DNA from: an uncultured Sutterella sp.
Lineage (GTDB): Bacteria > Pseudomonadota > Gammaproteobacteria > Burkholderiales > Burkholderiaceae_F
Direction: 5' to 3'
DNA: 64,000 nt
Assembly (NCBI GenBank): GCA_900544335.1
Contig: UQUS01000003.1
Span: forward strand, 6,927 to 70,926
Shown here: positions 60,008 to 64,000 of the stretch, piece after piece
How the letters are laid out: each line of letters opens with the position of its first letter
Numbering within the stretch: position 1 is the first letter of the stretch
Notes under the pieces: model-generated
The model's database searches: none
Told to the model about the DNA's origin: nothing
The model's input: the letters and a program-made list of their open reading frames with translations, nothing else
Position numbers and translations under genes: made by a program

Positions 60008-62059
60008 TTAATCGTCTTCGTCTTTACGCTGGTACTTAGCGGCAAGCTCTTGCTGCTTTTGCATGGGAGCGGGCTGGTACGCGTAAAACTCAAAGGTAAA
60101 GACAGCCGCGCCTTGCGTCATCGCATTAAGTCGTGCAGCATAGCCGTCCATTTCCGCCAAGGGCACCGTGGCAAGAATTTCCATCGACGTGCTGCTGGTG
60201 GCAACTGTGTTTAACACCTGACCGCGACGGCTCGCCAGGTCCCCGGCGATGTCACCTAACGTGACCGTCGGCGCTGTAATCGTGAGTTTTGCAATGGGCT
60301 CTAAGAGCGTCGGCGAGGCCTTGGCAAGGGCATCAAGCATCGCCTTGCGACCGGCGGCCACGAAGGCCACTTCCTTACTGTCGACCGGGTGCGATTTTCC
60401 GTCGTAAACCGTCACTTTGATGTCTTGCATCGGGTAGCCGGCGATAAAGCCCTGGGTCAATACTTCGCGCACGCCTTTTTCGACGGCCGGAATGAAGTTA
60501 AACGGAATGGCTCCGCCCTTGACTTCATCGACAAACTGGAATCCTTCGCCGCGGGCCAAGGGTTCGACACGCAAATACACTTCACCGAACTGACCGGCAC
60601 CGCCCGACTGTTTCTTGTGACGCGCATGACCTTCGGCCTTGCCGCTAATCGTTTCACGGTACGGAACGGACGGAGCGCAGGTTTGCACTTCAAAGTTAAA
60701 TTGGGCCTTCATACGGTCCAAAACCGTTCTTAAGTGCAACTCCGAAAGACCCTGCAACATGGTCTTATTTAAAACGGGGTCGGTCGATGTCTTTAACGTC
60801 GGATCTTCGGCGAGCATCTTATTGAGGACATCGCTCATGCGGCTTTCGTCACCGCGGCGAAGCGGTGTTAAATCCAGACCGAACATCGGTTGCGGGAATT
60901 CCAAGGGCTTCATGCGCACGTCAAAGTCCAGAATACTCGAGTGCAGGATGGCCCCGTAGTGCATATCGTCAATCTTATTTAAGGCACCGATATCGCCCGG
61001 ATTGAGTTCATCGGTTTCGGCGGTGTCTTTGCCCTGCAAAATTAAGGGTTTGTTGACCTTAATGGGCTTACGGGAATCGTCGATGTAAAGGGTCGAGCCC
61101 GGACGAATCTGTCCCTGATGGACGCGGAAAATACCGATCTTGCCGACAAACGGGTCACTGATGATTTTGAAGACGTGAGCAAGAACGGGCATTTGCGCAC
61201 TCGGCTCCGTGGGAATCGGTGTGCCGTCACGCTTTTCAAAGAGCGACACATTGGCTTCGGCAGGCGAGGGAAGGTGACGAATGATGACCTTCATGAAGTC
61301 GCGGATACCAATGAGGTTCTTGGCGCTTGTAAAGCACACCGGAATGATGTGACCTTCGCGAAGCGCTTTGGTAATCGGAGCGTGTAAGCTCGCCGGATCG
61401 GCGTCGCCTTCTTCCAAGTACCGCTCCATCGTGGCATCGTCGACTTCGACCACGCGCTCGATAAAGGCGCGGTGCACGTCCGAGACGCTCATGATGTCGC
61501 TTTCGCCTTCTTCGGTGTTGTAGCAGTCAATGACGTGCGTCATGCCCTTGGTCGGAAGATTAAGAGGAATGACCGCATCGCCGAACGTCAGTTTCAACTG
61601 GTCTAAAACGCCCATCAAATCGACGCCCGGCACATCAATCTTATTGATGACAATCATGCGGCAAAGGCCGCGTTTTTCGGCCCAGTTCATCATGCGTTCT
61701 GTCATTAATTCGACGCCTTTGGTGGCGTCGACGACAATAACGGCGGATTTGACGGCATCGAGTGCCGGAAGGGATTGTCCGATGTAATCGGGGTATCCCG
61801 GTGTGTCAAGGACGTGAATACGGACCGGATCAAGACCGAGTTTGTCCGTATCCATATGGGCTACGGCAAGACGCAGAGAGTGCCCGACTTGTTTTTCTTG
61901 AGGATCGCTGTCGCAAACTGTCGTGCCTTTATCGACACTTCCGCATTCGGAAATGGCTCCGGCACGCATCAACATGGCTTCGATAAGGGATGTTTTGCCG
62001 CTTCCGCCGTGACCGACGAATGCGACAGTACGCAAGTTTTGTGTTGGGTATTTCGACAT
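60008..62059 (-). CDS. Elongation factor G paralogue (EF-G2-like GTPase)
   Basis: A 683-residue five-domain translational GTPase. G1 is GHGGSGKTS (16-24) in place of the AHIDAGKTT of housekeeping EF-G; G3 is LDTPGYPDY (84-92) and G4 is NKID (139-142). The switch I RGITI block is replaced by QVGHSLRL, so the effector threonine is missing. Domain IV has QSGGAGQFGEVYLRVEP. This matches the EF-G-2 type, whose translocation activity differs from FusA. A FusA gene should exist elsewhere with rpsL-rpsG-tuf. AGAGGAG before the ATG. Confidence 0.88.
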   Translation of the reverse strand: MSKYPTQNLRTVAFVGHGGSGKTSLIEAMLMRAGAISECGSVDKGTTVCDSDPQEKQVGHSLRLAVAHMDTDKLGLDPVRIHVLDTPGYPDYIGQSLPALDAVKSAVIVVDATKGVELMTERMMNWAEKRGLCRMIVINKIDVPGVDLMGVLDQLKLTFGDAVIPLNLPTKGMTHVIDCYNTEEGESDIMSVSDVHRAFIERVVEVDDATMERYLEEGDADPASLHAPITKALREGHIIPVCFTSAKNLIGIRDFMKVIIRHLPSPAEANVSLFEKRDGTPIPTEPSAQMPVLAHVFKIISDPFVGKIGIFRVHQGQIRPGSTLYIDDSRKPIKVNKPLILQGKDTAETDELNPGDIGALNKIDDMHYGAILHSSILDFDVRMKPLEFPQPMFGLDLTPLRRGDESRMSDVLNKMLAEDPTLKTSTDPVLNKTMLQGLSELHLRTVLDRMKAQFNFEVQTCAPSVPYRETISGKAEGHARHKKQSGGAGQFGEVYLRVEPLARGEGFQFVDEVKGGAIPFNFIPAVEKGVREVLTQGFIAGYPMQDIKVTVYDGKSHPVDSKEVAFVAAGRKAMLDALAKASPTLLEPIAKLTITAPTVTLGDIAGDLASRRGQVLNTVATSSTSMEILATVPLAEMDGYAARLNAMTQGAAVFTFEFYAYQPAPMQKQQELAAKYQRKDEDD

Positions 62060-62654
62060 TTACGACTCCTCTGGTGTGATTCGGGATGCTCAGGCGCGAG
62101 AGGAACGACCACGCTTTCTGAGTTTTACGTTCAATTGTACGTATATCGCATGAAAATGGCGGCGTGATTTCGGGCTAGGAACCCATTTATTCGGGCTTCT
62201 TGCTCTGATGCGCTGAAAATGAGGGAAAAATTTTTTCCGTTACAGGGCTGTAGTTTCTAGAAGGGAGTCTGCAAGCGTCCTTTTAAGAGCTCATTTTTCG
62301 GGAAGGGCTTTTGTGAAGCATTGTGGTGTATTCGTTATCGCAGGAAGGACTTCACTGGGGCACCACGTAAGCGTGAATTTTTTGGCGAACATTTTCAACT
62401 AAGGCATTTTTCTAAACGAAAAACCTCTCGCCAAACGGAATCCTCCAATACAATAGCTTGGTGCAGAGTCCGAGATAAATGGCAATTTTTTGTCGGTGTT
62501 AAGGGGAATGCTCCGGCAAGGCTTTAGCTGTTAAAAGCCCGGTCTGACGCAATCGCATCCCGCTGTGCACGTGTCGGGTAAAGATGTAAAAACGGTGGTG
62601 ATTTTTGCGAAAAAAATAGCAGTCCTTTAATTGTAAAACTTTGGAGATATTTCA
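62060..62654. other. 595-bp intergenic region before the autotransporter
   Basis: No gene supported. A 68-codon frame at 62321-62527 has no recognisable features. The region is rich in A/T homopolymers, including a GGAAAAAATTTTTTCC-like palindrome near 62224-62240. It must contain the divergent promoters of the EF-G paralogue and the autotransporter. Confidence 0.5.
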
Positions 62655-64000
62655 ATGAAGAAGTCGATTCTTGCTGTAGCAGTTTTTGCTACTTTCATGG
62701 GGGGGGCGTACGCCGCTGACGTCATTCATACTGAATCCACGTTTACCAGTACGCAATCGGTTTCAGAGAGCACACATCGATATACAGCAGAAAACATCAC
62801 GATGAGCGCGGGCAGCGGAGATGATGTCGTCCTAGCAGGCAAAGCTGGCAAGATTTATATCGGAGATGATCAAACTAAAACAGTAACCATAACAGCTAAA
62901 GAAGGCGTTGGCTACGATGCTGTTAGTGCCTTTGCTAGCAATGAAAAAAACACAGGAAATCTAGTTGCAATCAAAGCCACGGATTCGATTGTTATCGAGT
63001 CTTCGGCAAATGGTCTTTGGGGGCAGTCAAATAGTCAAGATGTCAATGGCCACGAAAGTGCTAGCACGATATCTTTGAAATCCGACAAGGTTGTTATTCG
63101 TGCGCAGAAAAGTGCAATCGTCGCATATTCAAATAGCCGCATCAATGTTAGGGGTAACCATATCGAAATTACCAGCAAATCAGGAACTGCTATAGATGCC
63201 CGCGGCTATTCGACTGTAAACGTTAATGATGACGGTAAGGCAAAGTCGGTTGTAATCAACGGAAATATTGTATTTGAAACGCCAGGGCCGAACGAGAACA
63301 GTGGCGACATCATTGATGCATACATTACAGTTAAGTTAACTGGTGAGAAATCTTCTTGGACAGGCAATGTCTCAAAAGAATATCCAAAGGACTGGCAAGA
63401 AGGCACTCAGCAGACATCTGTTAAGGGTTTAAACGTCACACTGGCTGATGGCGCACAATGGACGCCGACGGAGATTAAGGAAAAAACGTACACAAGAAGC
63501 AACGGGACGATAATCTCTTCCAAGCCTCAGAGTTTGAATAAATTGACGTTTAATAACGGTGTTATCAACATTAACAGTGCAGACCAGACTGTGGAAGTTG
63601 AAGAATTATCTGGTGAGGGTGGAACGCTCAATGTCGCCACAACAGCCGAGGACGGCGCTATTGTTAAGACAGGTAAGCTCAAGGTGAAAGCCAGCGCCGG
63701 GGCACAGAACCTTGCCGTGAATTTAACCGGAATCACAGCTGACGAGGTGTCTGATGCCCAGAAAGCTGTTGAATCAGCCGCAGGTGCCGTAACCGGCGAA
63801 GCCAGTTCCTCTATCAACAAGAAGATTGAAATTGCCGAAGGTGCTGTCAACGGTGCAATCACGGCCGATGTTACGGGGAATGAGGTCGGTACGGTTTCTC
63901 AGACAGAAAACACCAAGCTTTCCGCATTAAATTCGGTCACTGCCATGGGCACGATGGCTTGGCGTCATGACATGAATGACCTGACAAAGCGTATGGGTGA
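62655..64000 (+). CDS. Autotransporter adhesin-like protein, 3' end missing
   Basis: Open to the window edge, 448 codons seen. A signal peptide (MKKSILAVAVFATFMGGAYA) precedes a passenger rich in Asn, Ser, Thr, Gly and short beta-strand repeats (ATDSIVIESSANGLWG, SDKVVIRAQKSAIVAYSNSRINV, GNHIEITSKSGTAIDARGYSTVNV), as expected for a beta-helix. The last visible residues (MAWRHDMNDLTKRMG) are the start of the type Va translocator barrel. It is thus a short-passenger autotransporter, probably surface-exposed. GGAG precedes the ATG. A run of eight G lies within the signal-peptide codons. Confidence 0.85.
   Translation, partial: MKKSILAVAVFATFMGGAYAADVIHTESTFTSTQSVSESTHRYTAENITMSAGSGDDVVLAGKAGKIYIGDDQTKTVTITAKEGVGYDAVSAFASNEKNTGNLVAIKATDSIVIESSANGLWGQSNSQDVNGHESASTISLKSDKVVIRAQKSAIVAYSNSRINVRGNHIEITSKSGTAIDARGYSTVNVNDDGKAKSVVINGNIVFETPGPNENSGDIIDAYITVKLTGEKSSWTGNVSKEYPKDWQEGTQQTSVKGLNVTLADGAQWTPTEIKEKTYTRSNGTIISSKPQSLNKLTFNNGVININSADQTVEVEELSGEGGTLNVATTAEDGAIVKTGKLKVKASAGAQNLAVNLTGITADEVSDAQKAVESAAGAVTGEASSSINKKIEIAEGAVNGAITADVTGNEVGTVSQTENTKLSALNSVTAMGTMAWRHDMNDLTKRMG
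62699..62706 (+). repeat. Homopolymeric G8 tract in the autotransporter signal peptide
   Basis: Eight consecutive G from the third base of codon 15 to the first base of codon 18. Length change by one base would shift the frame just before the signal-peptide cleavage site and abolish the protein. Confidence 0.85.

Noticed and set aside
62321..62527. 68-codon frame before the autotransporter
   Set aside because: No ribosome binding site, composition unlike the neighbouring genes and no motif.

Overview
The window is a 64 kb chromosomal segment from a Gram-negative bacterium. It most probably belongs to the betaproteobacteria (Burkholderiales), and gut Sutterellaceae (Sutterella/Parasutterella-like) is the best guess. 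The reasons are a Burkholderiales-type trimeric porin, a betaproteobacterial lnt-glyQ-glyS-plsC-ygjP order, a gmk/rpoZ/spoT neighbourhood, menaquinone genes, and an autotransporter of the type abundant in Sutterellaceae. The taxon is inferred from gene content, not from a database search.

Layout. 1-6.7 kb: end of secD, secF, rlpA (minus), menE/menB (minus) and a porin. 6.7-16.5 kb is the accessory-looking part, almost all on the minus strand. It holds a broken DUF4143-type AAA ATPase pseudogene, zinc-free ribosomal protein L31B, a translationally coupled ABC-type ATPase + TOPRIM-like gene pair, a 10-bp tandem repeat, spoT, rpoZ, and an AlbA_2 (Schlafen-like)/HATPase regulator gene wedged between rpoZ and gmk. 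16.8-20 kb: a basic amino acid decarboxylase tightly coupled to a GcvT-fold protein. 20-29 kb: miaB-phoH-ybeY-lnt, glyQS, plsC, ygjP. 29-52 kb: a nearly complete division and cell wall (dcw) cluster, mraZ-rsmH-ftsL-ftsI-murE-murF-mraY-murD-ftsW-murG-murC-ddl-ftsQ-ftsA, then three antisense tRNA genes and ung, then ftsZ-lpxC, a convergent DUF721 gene and secA. 52-57 kb: a small unknown gene, a Nudix hydrolase with a ThiE-like tail, yacG, coaE, tRNA-Pro(CGG), ispB, gmhA, greA. 57-62 kb: a minus-strand group with an atypical EF-G paralogue, an ACT protein, a UPF0210 protein and a tandem UspA. 62.6 kb to the end: an autotransporter truncated by the window edge, with a run of eight G inside its signal-peptide codons.

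How the genes fit together. The dcw genes carry out the cytoplasmic and lipid-linked steps of peptidoglycan synthesis and build the divisome. Most are separated by a few bases or overlap (ATGA junctions at ftsL/ftsI and murC/ddl), so a long polycistronic unit is likely. MurE carries the DNPR motif, so the peptidoglycan is expected to contain meso-diaminopimelate. lpxC and gmhA supply lipopolysaccharide; ispB, menE and menB supply quinones.

Main candidates for something new: (1) the ATPase/TOPRIM pair at 8864-10958, which has the build of a two-gene anti-phage system; (2) the AlbA_2 gene splitting gmk from rpoZ-spoT, with its own repeat-rich promoter; (3) the split of ftsA from ftsZ by antisense tRNAs and ung; (4) a possible phase-variable autotransporter; (5) a DUF4143 ATPase gene carrying a premature stop and an apparently lost start codon.

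Limits: everything was read by eye. Family assignments rest on recognised motifs, and no homology search, structure prediction or expression evidence was available.
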